Source of the DNA: Gelatoporia subvermispora B
Taxonomy: Eukaryota > Basidiomycota > Agaricomycetes > Polyporales > Gelatoporiaceae
Length of the DNA stretch: 64,000 nucleotides
Reading direction: 5' to 3'
Assembly (NCBI GenBank): GCA_000320605.2
Contig: KB445806.1
Location: 778,574-842,573 of the forward strand
Each line of letters starts with the position of its first letter. The first letter of the stretch is position 1. A program made the translations under genes and the position numbers. Below are positions 34,017-44,945 of the stretch, piece by piece. The notes below the pieces were generated by a model. The model did not search any database. It was not told where the DNA came from and saw only the letters and a list, made by a program, of their open reading frames with translations.

Positions 34017-35784
34017 CTACGCCCTCAGCTCCTCCACGATATCTTCCACCGCCGTGCTGCTCCCTGCACTACAGCTGACCGCTTCGCTAATCCCAGGGCC
34101 GATCGACCCCTCTTCGACGTCCCACTGGCGGACGCCCTCGTGCCCGTCACGCCCATCCTTCGCATGCAGCTCGACGGCAACGGAATCACCGCTGAGCATG
34201 TGCGGGGGGGCGTCGAACGGCCAAGAATGCTGCAGCGGCGCGCCCATGCTGACGAGGAACTCGGGCAGCGAGCTGGGGTCCACGAAGGAGAGCTGCATGG
34301 TATCGGTTGTGGTGTTGCGCGAGAGGGACTGGTGCGCGTCATGCAGGTTGAGGAGGAAGCGCGAAATCACGATGGACATGAGACTACGAGGGAGTCATGA
34401 GTTTGCGTGGGACGGAACTGAAATAAATGAGCGTACGGGAGCAATAGGACAAGCGCAGTGGTAAATGTCTGGGGCCTGATGAGATATAAGAGCTTGCTAC
34501 AAGGAAAAGCCACATACATTTGTCGCATATAAGATGACGTGCATGATGTTAAGCAAAAGGAAACAACTGAATTTTGAAAATGATTACTGTGGAACATCAA
34601 TAACGAAAGAATCTACTCACAGAAAATACAGAGTGCCTAGTGACACGTTAGCTGTGACTAGGGAATGCGAGAGGGTTAGCGTACCGTCTCGGAATAACAG
34701 TGTTGCTATTGGCGCTTTGATGTTTGCACGATCTGCGTCGCGCTTGATCGTGTACGTGTTCATAAGGGTAGTAATGAGCACCACAAAGTCGGACGCGATC
34801 GAACATGTCCTTGTCACGATGAGAACTGCTCAAACTCAGACGATAAGCAGCCGCCCGAAACATCAGAACGATATCCTTACACCTGTTCCTTTTGATGAGT
34901 TCAATTCTGCCCGATCGAGCAAGACGTCACGCACTTTCGACTGGTACTCGGGGAGTACTTTGGATTCTCCTGGCAGGTGTTGCCAATCATGGGAAGGCGC
35001 AAGTGAACATACGATTGATCGACGTTATTATACTGCGCGGAACAAATTAGTCTCACGGGGTTTCGCCGGGTTTCTGCGTCTGTGCAATGATACCCACGAT
35101 ATTGGTCGCAAATGGTACGAGGCCAAGAAGCAGTGTCAGCAACGCGGGCTTCCAGCTGCGATGTGTCACGGCGTAGACTCGGAGCGACGAGAATGCTAGG
35201 AGGGAGGTGAGGAACGCCAAAAATTATGAACCACGCCAGAAGACATACCGGCCCAAATGACGAAGTACATCAGCTGAAACACACTCGAGAATATCTCCAC
35301 GACCTCGCATCTAGACAAAGAAGTCAGACTTCCGCGCGAACTAGCGTGTTGAAATCCATCGAACCTCTGCAGGGGATGAGCCGAGGTACACGAAAAGTCC
35401 GGAATGACTCACTGCTGCCGTAGTCCACTTGAAGACTTCAAAAATCGAGCAGGTGGCGAACCCGATGGTGACGAAGCGGTTGACGACGAGCAATATCGTC
35501 GCGCTCGTCCAGCCGCGCCTCCGGATGAGCTCGACCTCTCGGCTCATAGTCAAGATATTCTCATATATTATCAGCGCTGCCAAAATCACGGGTCAGTCAA
35601 ATAGGGAGCCAGAGGAAAGGCCGAGAAAACGAACAGCAGCCCGCGAAGGTGCACGATGTCCCATTTTGGCTATAAATTCGGAGGCGATCAGCCGTCGATT
35701 CCGCAAGGAATAGAGAAACCATAGCACGAACTCGTCCTTAAGAAGCTCTATGATGTCCGCTCTGTCGAGGCCATCCACCGACAT
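34017..35784 (-). CDS. DUF6533-type seven-helix membrane protein
   Basis: Basidiomycete-expanded membrane family of unknown function. Start MSVDGLDRADIIELLKDEFVL at 35784. After an intron it reads IIYENILTMSREVELI and GWTSATILLVVNRFVTIGF (family signature Y..L.T...E...W...W......F..NRY). The next exons give CEVVEIFSSVFQLMYFVIWA, then FSSLRVYAVTHRSWKPALL and TLLLGLVPFATNIVG, then SDFVVLITTLMNTYTIKRDAD. They then give APIATLLFRDG and GTLYFL, and finally SIVISRFLLNLHDAHQSLSR with an acidic cytoplasmic tail ending EELRA (TAG at 34017-34019). Exon order matches the family; a few junctions are inferred. Role unknown, perhaps receptor-like, but that is only a guess from topology. Confidence 0.72.
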
Positions 35785-35819
35785 CGCGACGTCACAATGA
35801 CCGTGAGGCACGCCAGGAT

Positions 35820-36434
35820 CACCGGCTCAAGGCGCTACACAAAGTCGAGCAAGTTACGCACGACGACTGTGTCGTAGCGGGAACACAGAAGCAAGCAACA
35901 CACAACCCAGGAGGAAAATGTCGAGAGCGAAAAGCAAGCGAAAAGCCCGCTCGCCCATCCTTATACACCAAGGCCAGCCCACGGAAATCCACGGGGGACA
36001 CCCCAGTACCCCGTAGGAGTGCCGCGGACCGATCATAGCCCATGCGCACGCACATACTAGCACCAGCATCGAGTGCGCGCACCGAGTGGCACCCCGCCTG
36101 ATAGGGGCCTGCTAGCAGAAAGGAGGCGGGCGGTCCAGACGAGCGGCCCGATAGAATAGGCCCGTCCCCTGCCGCCGCCGGCATGCTGGTGTCGGAAGGG
36201 ATCTGCAAAGCATTGGAGATCGAGAAATACACAAGCTCCGAGGCAGGAGAGGCACAGAGATAACATAACGAGACGTTGGTGATGCGGTGACCTAGAGACA
36301 CTGCTGGCTTTATGGCGCAAGGGTGGGATATCTGGCCGTCTCATGAGTACTATTGCACGAATCAGCAAACACATTGTCCCCATGCCCAGTAGGGTGCCGC
36401 TACTGCACTGGATCACACATAAAAGCCGGTTCAA
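35820..36434 (-). pseudogene. Possible membrane-protein fragment
   Basis: Frames include MGTMCLLIRAIVLMRR, then after a putative intron RLVMLSLCLSCLGACVF, then CIRMGERAFRLLFALDIFLLGCVLLASVF. Hydrophobic segments of helix length resemble the middle of another Agaricomycete multi-helix family. The pieces sit in different frames and no C-terminal exons follow before the DUF6533 gene starts, so this is either a truncated relic or a gene whose splicing I cannot resolve. Confidence 0.3.
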
Positions 36435-37212
36435 TTCTCGAGCCCCCTACGTCGTTCATTGCTGTTCATTGCTGTTAGAAACTAGTGGCAGTGCGGGCGT
36501 CTGTCAGCGGGCTTGCCAAATTTGAGCGAGATTCTCACGCTTTTCACCTCTTCACATCACCGAGATAACAGATTCGAACTCTAAGTGCGCGTGTGTACTT
36601 GTCGAAAAGCATTCATCACGAACGCATTCGAAACATGGACGAGACGCGTTCATGACGAACTTAAAGTTGCGAGATCTTGGCGGCCAGTCATAGGACAGAG
36701 CTATGATCAAAGGAACGCGTCATATATTGGCTCTGCGGCTTCATCAGGGTGAATCTCGTCTCGAAAAAAAATACGGTCTACACCTAGAGAGCCTTGGCTT
36801 TCTTCGTAAAGAGTTGCTCATGTTTAGATGTTGTGTAAGCTCTCATGGACTGATGTATGCGCACAACGTAGTTGTGAATTTCCCTGTCAGACGCTGGCCA
36901 GACGCTGCCGCGGGTGGGCTGGGGGTGTCTACGCTCTGGCTCGACCGGTCGCGATCTTGTCTGGACACGAAGTATTGCGTATCTTCCGGCAGAGCGCCAG
37001 TCATGGAACGCCTCGCATCAGGCGAATCCACGCGGTGATAGGAGCCTGCTGCCAGCGCCCTCTGAAGTGCCCCAGAGTCTTCGAACCAAGCACAGTAGAC
37101 ACATCGGGCGAGTGCGTCGAGAAGACGCATGCGACGTGTAGGGACCAGTGCAAAGTGCTTTTGAAGCTTTGATTGTCTAGCAATGCAATTGTACAAAGAG
37201 AGAACCAGTCCA
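36435..37212. other. Intergenic, no gene recognised
   Basis: About 780 bp. A small direct repeat (GTTCATTGCT twice, near 36457-36478) is the only structure noticed. Long frames at 36703-37172 (+) and 36843-37367 (-) lack any domain; the latter is read-through from the oxidase-subunit exon. Confidence 0.4.
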
Positions 37213-37843
37213 TCAAGCCTCCTGGAAGGTGATCTCTTCGTGAGTGCGGTAGTCCAGCGAGTAGGCTGCACAACGGATGTCAGATGAGCAAGAAGATGGA
37301 AACAAGGGCGACACCAACCAGAGCCGCACTCGGGGCAGCGGCGGACCTTCTCTGTGGTGAGGTTCATCCAGTGGAGCTCGTGCGACTCGGCAGGAGAGCC
37401 CGTGCAGCCGATGATGCGCTCAGGAGCCTGCCAAGAGGGAGAGCGCAGTCAGCACGACGACCTTACAACCGGCAGTATTTCTCTCCAGTCCGCAGCAGCT
37501 GTGTCTGCTGCACGCGGAAGGCGAATGAACATACGCACCAGGGAGTAGACCTTGATGGGGTCCGCGAGGGTGCCGATCCTGCTCGAGTCGAGGGGCTTCA
37601 GGTCGAAGACCTCGACGCCCTCCTTCTCACCGAGGATCTGGAGGCGCTCGAGACCGGTCGCGTGGATGTCGTCGCTGGGGACCTCACCGGGCTTTGCGCC
37701 CTCGGCGTAGAGCGGGGGGGAGGGGGGCCGTGGTCGGAGCGGCGGGCGGGGGTGGTGGAGAGGGCGCGCACGGCGGCGATGCGAGCGGGGCGGAAGGCAG
37801 CACGCGCGGCGAGCGCGGCAGGGCGGACGGCGGCGGCGAACAT
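37213..37843 (-). CDS. Cytochrome c oxidase zinc-binding subunit (Cox4/Vb)
   Basis: Nuclear-encoded, matrix-side, Zn-binding subunit of respiratory complex IV. Exon 1 complement(37539-37843) begins MFAAAVRPAALAARAAFRP, a typical Ala/Arg mitochondrial presequence, and continues LYAEGAKPGEVPSDDIHATGLERLQILGE and DSSRIGTLADPIKVYSL. Exon 2 (37319-37427) has the metal site IIGCTGSPAESHELHW and RRCPECGS. Exon 3 (37213-37265) gives AYSLDYRTHEEITFQEA. Within exon 1 the frame changes by one base in a C-run (complement of 37713-37728): the presequence is in one frame and the mature part in another. This is a sequencing or assembly slip or a genuine frameshift. An alternative intron (GTGCGC...AAAG) would restore the frame but would delete conserved residues. 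Confidence 0.85.
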
Positions 37844-38402
37844 GGCGAGTGGGATGTGCGGACGGTTGGCGAAGGCGACGCTGGACAACGGCAGGGAGCA
37901 CGCGCCCGCCCGGGGGCAAACGGGGTGCGACGCGTGACGCGTGATGGTCACGAGCGGCAGCGTGACTGCCACGCGGCAGACGTCGGCACGCTGACATAAG
38001 CCAGCTTCTACGCTGTACGCGGTTACCGAATTCGGAAATGGTCGTTGGAGGGAGAGTTAGCGAGAGCGGGATCGAGCGATTGCTGCTAAATATGTCTGGC
38101 AGGCTCTGGCAGACGGTGGCTGCGACTGCTCGCTGCCGCTGGACAGCCGATCCTCTCAAACAGACAGAGGCGGGCCTCCACAGGCGAGCGCACCCTCTTC
38201 CTGGTCTGCCTCCGCAGGCATCTCCCCGCCAGTCTTTCCCCGCGTTCATTTCGATTTCAGTACCGTCCGTCCTGCGGCAGACCGCCGTCGACAGACTCTT
38301 TCTTGTTTCCGAGGTCACTGGTGACCGCCACGCTCCTTTGGCACACCCACGGACTATCCAACACGCTACAGATAGACACAGCGGCGCAATACTAGTTCTA
38401 CG
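37844..38402. promoter_or_regulatory. Divergent promoter of oxidase subunit and CAX exchanger
   Basis: 560 bp between divergent start codons. Two ACGCGT boxes lie one base apart at 37930-37942 (ACGCGTGACGCGT), close to the oxidase-subunit start. No reading frame of its own is supported. Confidence 0.45.
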
Positions 38403-41400
38403 ATGACGACCACAGATCCTCTAGCCGCATACAACCAGGCGTACGACGACCGCCGCGAGTCGTCGCCCATGCCAGACCGCGAGCGCAGGTACCCGGACCA
38501 GCTCAGCGCGATTCCCTTCCCAGTCATGACCCGAACGACGTCTCAGTCCTCTTCTACTTCGTACAATTCTACCTCCGAGCTCGTTCCGCATACAGGCGTC
38601 CCGAAGGCTTCAAACAGGTTCAGCGAACGTGTCTTCTCATCTTTGGGCTGGCCTGGTGCAGGGCGACGGTATCCCGGAGGTAACGATCCGGGTATGCCTC
38701 CCGGACAAGACAAGGGCGGCGGGAAGCCCAAAATGAAGCCTGTACGCGCGTGGGAGGGCTGGCGTCTTATCATTTTCGATTCATGTGAGTTTCTTTCTCC
38801 ACATCGGACGCGATCTCTGGCTGACGCGCCTGAAGGGCTGAACGTGCTCGTTCTGCTCATTCCTGCGACTGTAAGTGACTATATGCGCACTGCTCGTCCT
38901 CGCTGACGAGCATTCCGCAGTGGGTGTTGAAGCTCGCGACGACCGACTCGCATACGCTCATTTTCTCGGGTAAGTCCCACGAGACTGATCCGCAGATCTT
39001 GTGCTCACTCTGCCGTCCGCAGCATGCGCGCTCGCGATGATCCCCCTTGTCAAGGTCAGCCTCCGCTAGTTCGGAGGGCGCGCATGTTGAAGCTGACCAA
39101 CCCCGCAGCTCCACGACCTCTCGATCAACATGCTTTCCCGCAGGATAGGCGGCACCAAGACTGGTCTCCTCAACGCGAGCATGGTTGGTACCTCCCGCTT
39201 AGAATAACCTCGGCATCCTTCTCAGCTTCTGACTCTAATCCGTTTTTAGAGCAACACGTATGTTTGAGCCTATTTTTAGCTCGGCTGACGATCTGACTAT
39301 TTTGGTCTCTCGATCGTGGTTCGGCCGAACAACATTAGCGTCGAACTGGTTATTGCCGTGAGTCTCATTGGCAAGTGCATAGCTATCTCGGGTCAACGAA
39401 CATGTTTCTATCTAGATCGCGGCATTGCGCAAATGCGAGCTTCGAGTGGTACAATCGTCAAGTGAGTTCACACTCGTAAGAAAATGGATGAGCACTAATA
39501 TGCCATAGTCATTGGCTCTATGCTCAGTAAATTGCGTATGTTCCAACTCAAGATAGTGCAATTTTATTCGGGTCAATATAACTAATTATGTCTTTTCGCA
39601 GTCCTCATCCTCGGCATGTGCTTCTTCGCAGGAGGTCTGCGATTTTCTGAGCAGGATTTCGATTCCAGTACGCACCCTGCACACTATCTGCAAATGTATG
39701 CAACAACTCACCCCACTCTCATTCAAGCGGCCACGCAGATTCATTCTTCGCTCCTGAGCATCAGCGTCGGCGCTGTCCTTCTTCCCGCAGCCTACCATTT
39801 CGCACTCACATACAGCTCCGAGGATGCCATTGCCGCTGGGACAACGCTCGAGGACCAGAAGCAAGACCTACTCAAAATGAGTCACGGCGTTTCCATCGTC
39901 TTGCTGATCAGTACGTCACCGAAATACCATGTCGATATACGCTAACCTTCGCGTACCGCAGTTTATGTTTCCTACCTCCTTTTCCAGCTGTGGTCGCACA
40001 CGCACCTCTACCAGGACAGCGCAAAGCCCTCCGCCAAGCTCCCCGCCTCCATCTCCGTGCGCTCCGTCACCTCGCGCGTGCGGCAGAAGAGCAACTCGCT
40101 CCGCGAGCGCTTCACGTCCAAGTCCTCGCTCGCGCTCTCCGAGGCGTCCCTCCGGCAGACGCCCATGGTCCCGGTCTCCTCGCCGTACCCCGCGTTCCCC
40201 GCGCCGGCGACGGCGTTCCGCGAGCGCGAGAAGGCGAGCCCCGTCGAGGAGGCGCCCGAGACGTGCTTCGACGACTCCGTGGCGGAGCGCGAGCGCGCGC
40301 GGGAGAAGCTCCCGCCGTACACGTTCCCCGCGCCCGCGCCGCAGCGCCCGGAGCGCACCGCGCTGCTCATGTCCCCCTTCGGCGCCGCGTCGCAGGTCAC
40401 ACTCTCCTCCTCGCCCGGGCCCGGGCCCGCGCCGCACGAGTCGACCGTCCGGCTCGTCCGGCTCAGCGGCGCGGACAGTAGCGGCGACGAGATGGAGCGC
40501 CCGGGCGGGAGCTGGGGCAACGCGAGCGGGAGCGCTCCGGGGCGCAACGGGCGGAGCTCGCCCGTGAGCGAGGTGCTCTCGGCGTACTTTGCGGAGCGCG
40601 GCGACGTCGTGCCGGCGCACCCCCGCGGGCAGAGCGACGAGCTCGACTCGCGCGACTTTGGGAGGAACGTGAGCGGGAGTGTGAGGGAGGCGGGGAGGAA
40701 GGTCGCGGAGATTGGCCATCGCGGGAGGGCCGGGATGGAGGCGCTGAGGGTCCCCAAGAAGAAGGCGCATGAGGAGGCACAGATGAGCTGGACGCTCACG
40801 CTGCTGCTGCTGACTGTGGTCACGGTGGTGAGTAATTTGGAGGTTTCGGCCACAAGGGGGCCGAACTGACTGCTTTCTAGCTCGTAGCGATCAACTCGGA
40901 GTGGCTCGTTGACTCTATGGACGGCATTTCCCCGACGATCAGCAAGGAGTGGATCGGTCTGATCCTGCTGCCGACCGTCTCGTCGATAGCAGAATGCGTC
41001 ACTGCCATCAATGTCTCCGTCCAAGATCAGCTTACCCTGAGCATCAGTGTCGCTGTTGGCTCCACGATCGTATGTGCACTGGGTCTGGAACGGCCATCCT
41101 CTACTGACATCATATTTTCTGCGCAGCAAACTGCCCTCTTCGTCATTCCATTCATGGTCATCCTTGGATGGATCCTTGACAAGCCCCTAGCGCTCCTATT
41201 CGACCCCTTCGAGTCCGTGGTAAGTCATTCTAGAGTCCGGAAATATCAACCGACGCTCAATGCTAGTTCAGGTCCTGTACATTTCAGGTGAGGATCCGAG
41301 ATGGTCCCGCACAATCGTAACCTAATTGCATGCAACAGTCCACACAATGGGCTATGTCGTCGCAGATGGCAAGTCGAACTGGCTTGAGGGTGTCATCCTT

Positions 41401-41606
41401 GTCTGTGAGTTCGTTCAGGCCGTTTGTGGCTAGTATCAGTGTCTCATGAGTCCTGCAGGCCTGTACGTTGTCATCGCCGTCGCATTCTGGTTCTATCCAG
41501 GTAAGAGATACATCCTCAGGGGACTCCACACGGTGCCTGTATATACATTGCTTACGCATCTTCAGGATCGAATTTCTCTAGCTCCCTCGCCGTCTGTTCC
41601 AGCTGA
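38403..41606 (+). CDS. CAX-type cation/proton exchanger, divergent
   Basis: Vacuolar Ca2+/H+ antiporter family member. The N-terminal cytosolic region (MTTTDPLAAYNQAYDD...) is followed by a first transporter half: WLNVLVLLIPAT, LHDLSINMLSRRIGGTKTGLLNASM, VELVIA, ALRKCELRVVQSS, LLLILGMCFFAGGLRFSEQ. A GC-rich cytosolic loop of roughly 270 aa (40000-40830) precedes the second half: LVAINSEWLV, SSIAECVTAINVSVQDQLTLSISVAVGSTI, TALFVIPFMVILGWILD, VLYISVHTMGYVVADGKSNWLEG, VVIAVAFWFYPG, ending SLAVCSS (TGA 41604-41606). The repeat motif GNxxE(L/H) is SNTVEL in half 1 and SSIAEC in half 2, so transport chemistry may differ. The half-1 motif is split by an 8-nt exon at 39250-39257. About ten introns. 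Confidence 0.82.
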
Positions 41607-42196
41607 ATGTTCCACTGTCAACCGCTCCGCGCGCCCGTTGACGACGCCCCACATTTCCCTGCATCTACCCCGACCGCTGGCACCCTATCCCCATCATCCC
41701 ACCAGACGTCTCTACTTCTCTTCCGCATAGTCGCACCCCGCATTCTATCCGACATCACAGCATTAGCACTAGCACCGTCACAATCTCTACTGCCATCCTT
41801 TACGGACAGCTTCTGCCAGAAAACACCCGCATGGACACTGGCGCGTCCGCGCCATATAAATAGAATCGCTCTAATCAGTCGCATATACCACTTGTATTCA
41901 CCAGCTGCACATATATTCCGGACCGGACGGATTACTTAGATTTGTAGACTTGTAGCAATAGCCTGTAGATGGCGGGGCCGCATAATGCAGGGGCTGAGCC
42001 AGCTGCTTCTAATCACTCGTGAATCCTATCTCGTTTGTGTGCGCTCGTGAGAAGAAATGGATCTATTGCATGGTCCATTGTGCCCGTGACAGGTAGAGGT
42101 AATATATGCCGCTCATGAGGCTGTGAACATGGTACAGACGAAGGCGACAGCCGATCGGAAGTCAAACTATGCGGTCATGCGCAGTCCACGCAGAGG
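41607..42196. other. Intergenic between convergent genes
   Basis: 590 bp of 3' flank shared by the exchanger and the uridine kinase gene. No gene, tRNA or repeat recognised. Confidence 0.45.
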
Positions 42197-44649
42197 CTAT
42201 AGGTAGTAGCGGTCCCCTACAATCAATTGAGCCTCTCAGTATGTTCGCCTTGAGAACGACGACGCACCTATATGGCCCATGCCGGGTTCCACGACCCATG
42301 CCTTGCGGCCTTCAGTAGCCGTCTTGCCGTCGCCCTCGTCGGAGCCAGGAAGCCACATCTCCCGAAGCTCGTCGTCGATTGCGGCGCAGACGATGCGCAC
42401 GCCTGGGAACGCCCGCTGGAGCATGTGGATGCCGCCTGTCCGCGCGACGAGGAAGGTGACGAAGATGATGTGCTCCGGGAGCACACCATGGTCGAGGAGC
42501 ACCCGAATTGCCATAAACGCCGCCGCGGCGGTACCAATCTGCGCAGTAGGTAACGGCTCAGCTACAGTCGATATACATAGGACGGCAAGGGATCGCGTAC
42601 CTGCGCGTCCAGAAGGAACACCCACGTATCTTGTGCTGTCTTGCGATCGCGGATACATGTAGGAAGGAGTAGGTGAAGGAGGAGCGGCTCGCCGGTCGTG
42701 GCCTCGCTCTGGATAAGTAATGAACCCATCCGGATGTCGTTGATCACCCGCCGCAGTCCCTGCTCAAGCGGGCCACCCCTAGATCGCCAAAGGTTCAGCA
42801 TACGGCACGAGGGCTGAGCGCGCCGAACACGTACGATCGGAGGATTGACACTCCACAAACATACTGGACAGGTTGGTCAGCACCATGGAGGAAGCATGAG
42901 ACGGAAGACTCACCTCAGTAGCAATTTCTTTACCGACGTTGGTAGCTCCCACGGGTGTAACAACGGACTTCGGCCGATACGGCAGAAACTCGGTAGCCTT
43001 CTCAGCCAGGAAAGTGGACAGACGGTCTGTAAAGAAGATGAAATCGCTGCGCTTGGTCGTCCTGTCACGAAGGATTGTGAGGATGCCCTGCCTCAAAGTC
43101 AGTGGTCACTTTATATATGCACTATGGACAATACATACCTTCAATTGTGGGGTCTGGGGCAGGATTGCCAGACTAGGGTGCGCTTCAAGCGGGATAATAC
43201 TTTGTGGAATGAGATCTCGTGGTCCAACAAGGTGTTGTCGAAGGCGTGTCGCACGTTCGTCAAGTTGTCGCCGAATGTGTGTTGAAATCAGCTCTATCGC
43301 AACATTGTTGTCGGATCCAGGCACTATCTGTACATAATTCAGCATCGGGATAGTCTTACAGAAAGTATGACCGCACAATGTTGGCGTATTTGGATGTCGG
43401 AAGCACAAAGTTGTCGTAGGATGGCTTGACGTAACGGAGGTACCTGGTGTCAAAGTGAGCGAAGCGTTTGTGGAAATACTGCATGACTTACTGTTCAAGA
43501 ACACCGTCAACACTTCTGCCGCGCTCCTTGACGTCACGTCTGATGCGCCGTGCAAGCATCAAATCCGAATCACATTGTACAAAAATCTGGAGCAGCTTCG
43601 TGTTCAGGAACGAGTCAGAACAGTAGGACGGGGACCAACCTTCAGGTCGTAAAGTGCTCTCAGAGCAGGATCATGCAATGCCATGATACCCTCCGCTATA
43701 GGAGACGGTATAGAAATTAAGCTCCAGCGTTCTAGTGCATTACTGGAATGCGCCTGACCTATGATGATTGCCGCTCCATATAGATATTTCGTCTCGTCTA
43801 GTCGTTGGTGCCCGGTGAAGGAGTATATGGGTATGTTGGTCTGCTTGCAGGACTTCAAGTCCGCTAGGCACTGTGGATCGGCGAGACGTAGTGATCACAC
43901 GACCAGTTCGGGAGAGACCTTGCAAGTTCAAGTACACTTCGCATTCGACATAATGGAAAAAGAGCAAATGCACATACAGATGCAAATAGTGGCATATCAA
44001 TGGCATCTGAAATATTATCAGTATAAGGAGATAACGCAAGTAGTAGTGAACGGACCTGGGTGATCGAAGTCGAAGCGGCTTGCATGTGCGAGCTCAATCT
44101 CCTCTGGTGTATGACGTTTGTAGAAAGAATCCTGTCAAATCCCATGTGACCATGAACAGAGCGCGTACAGTCAGGTATCTCACTTGCGATAGAATAATGA
44201 CAGTCGGAATGGAGCCAAGCGACTGGACGATACGTCGAGCTACATGCGTCTGCAGAGCAATTAATTTGAACCCCGTGCCAGTTTGCTAAATCATGGCTTG
44301 CCTTTCCGCTGGCGGATCCTCCTGCATGCGCATAAACCGTCAGGAATTGTCAAGGACGTAGTAAGCAAGTAACATACCTGCAATACCAATCACAAATGCA
44401 TCGCATATCGGCTTCCCGTCCTCGCTGTACCTACAGTCATGGTCAACCTGACTTGCGTCACATTAGTCGCTGGGAACCATCATACCATGGTGACCTCCCA
44501 TGAGACTTCAGCACTGTGTTTTTCTTCGCTTGAAGCGTCAGACTACTCGAGGTGCCAGCCAGGGTGCCTGTGATAGACCTCGACAAGGCCGGCCGCGGAG
44601 TATGCGCTGGTTCCTGGACCGTGAGGGCTGATGCAGGACTGGAGGACAT
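42197..44649 (-). CDS. Uridine kinase-uracil phosphoribosyltransferase fusion
   Basis: Pyrimidine salvage enzyme of the UCK-like (Urk1-type) family: an N-terminal kinase phosphorylates uridine/cytidine, with a C-terminal UPRTase-like domain. Start MSSSPASALTVQEPAHTPRP is a disordered lead. The Walker A loop GIAGGSASGKTHVA is built from three exons, the middle one only 20 nt (44302-44321) and followed by a GC-AG intron (44250-44301). Next come IILSQDSFYK, IPIYSF and ALYDLKVFVQCDSDLMLARRI. The UPRTase part has IQSEATTGEPLL, AQIGTAAAAFMAI and IIFVTFLVARTGGIHML, and ends VVEPGMGHIGDRYYL (TAG 42197-42199). In many UCK-L proteins the UPRTase half is thought to be inactive; I cannot tell here. About a dozen introns. 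Confidence 0.86.
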
Positions 44650-44945
44650 GAGAGCTCTCTGAGGAGAACGAACAGCCCCCCTCAGTCAGATAGACAGCGT
44701 GTAATGATAGATAGGATGTTCACGACAAGCGAGAGCAAGCGTTCAATTTGATGAAGTCCTCGACGCGAGGATGCGCGCCGCGGCGACGGTCTCCGTAATT
44801 TGAAAGCGTCAGAATGTTTTCCTCTTCCATCTCTCGACTTCAGCAGCGAGCAGCTTGTATTTCTGGCTCCAACAAATACTCATTCACAACTGCATCTAGT
44901 TGTGGCAATTGAGACGACCGCACGGCAACTTCGATTTGTACCACT
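44650..44945. promoter_or_regulatory. Divergent promoter, uridine kinase and CTU2
   Basis: About 300 bp between divergent start codons. Contains a GC-rich stretch (44760-44790) without a clear known box. Confidence 0.35.

Noticed and set aside
34534..35199. 221-codon frame on the + strand
   Set aside because: Antisense to DUF6533 exons whose protein motifs are clear on the - strand.
36420..36450. GGTTCAATTC stretch resembling a tRNA T-loop
   Set aside because: No matching acceptor, D or anticodon arms can be folded around it by eye.
36843..37367. 174-codon - strand frame beginning MNLTTEKVRRCPECGS
   Set aside because: It starts inside exon 2 of the oxidase subunit and reads through the intron; the proper splice gives AYSLDYRTHEEITFQEA.
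37449..38318. 289-codon - strand frame extending upstream of the oxidase subunit
   Set aside because: Contains the mature oxidase-subunit sequence only because of the one-base slip; the upstream part is Arg/Pro-rich nonsense covering the promoter.
40008..41129. 373-codon open frame on the - strand opposite the exchanger gene
   Set aside because: It lies exactly antisense to the GC-rich cytosolic loop exon of the CAX gene; third-position GC bias opens both strands. No domain, and the + strand frame carries the conserved transporter ends.
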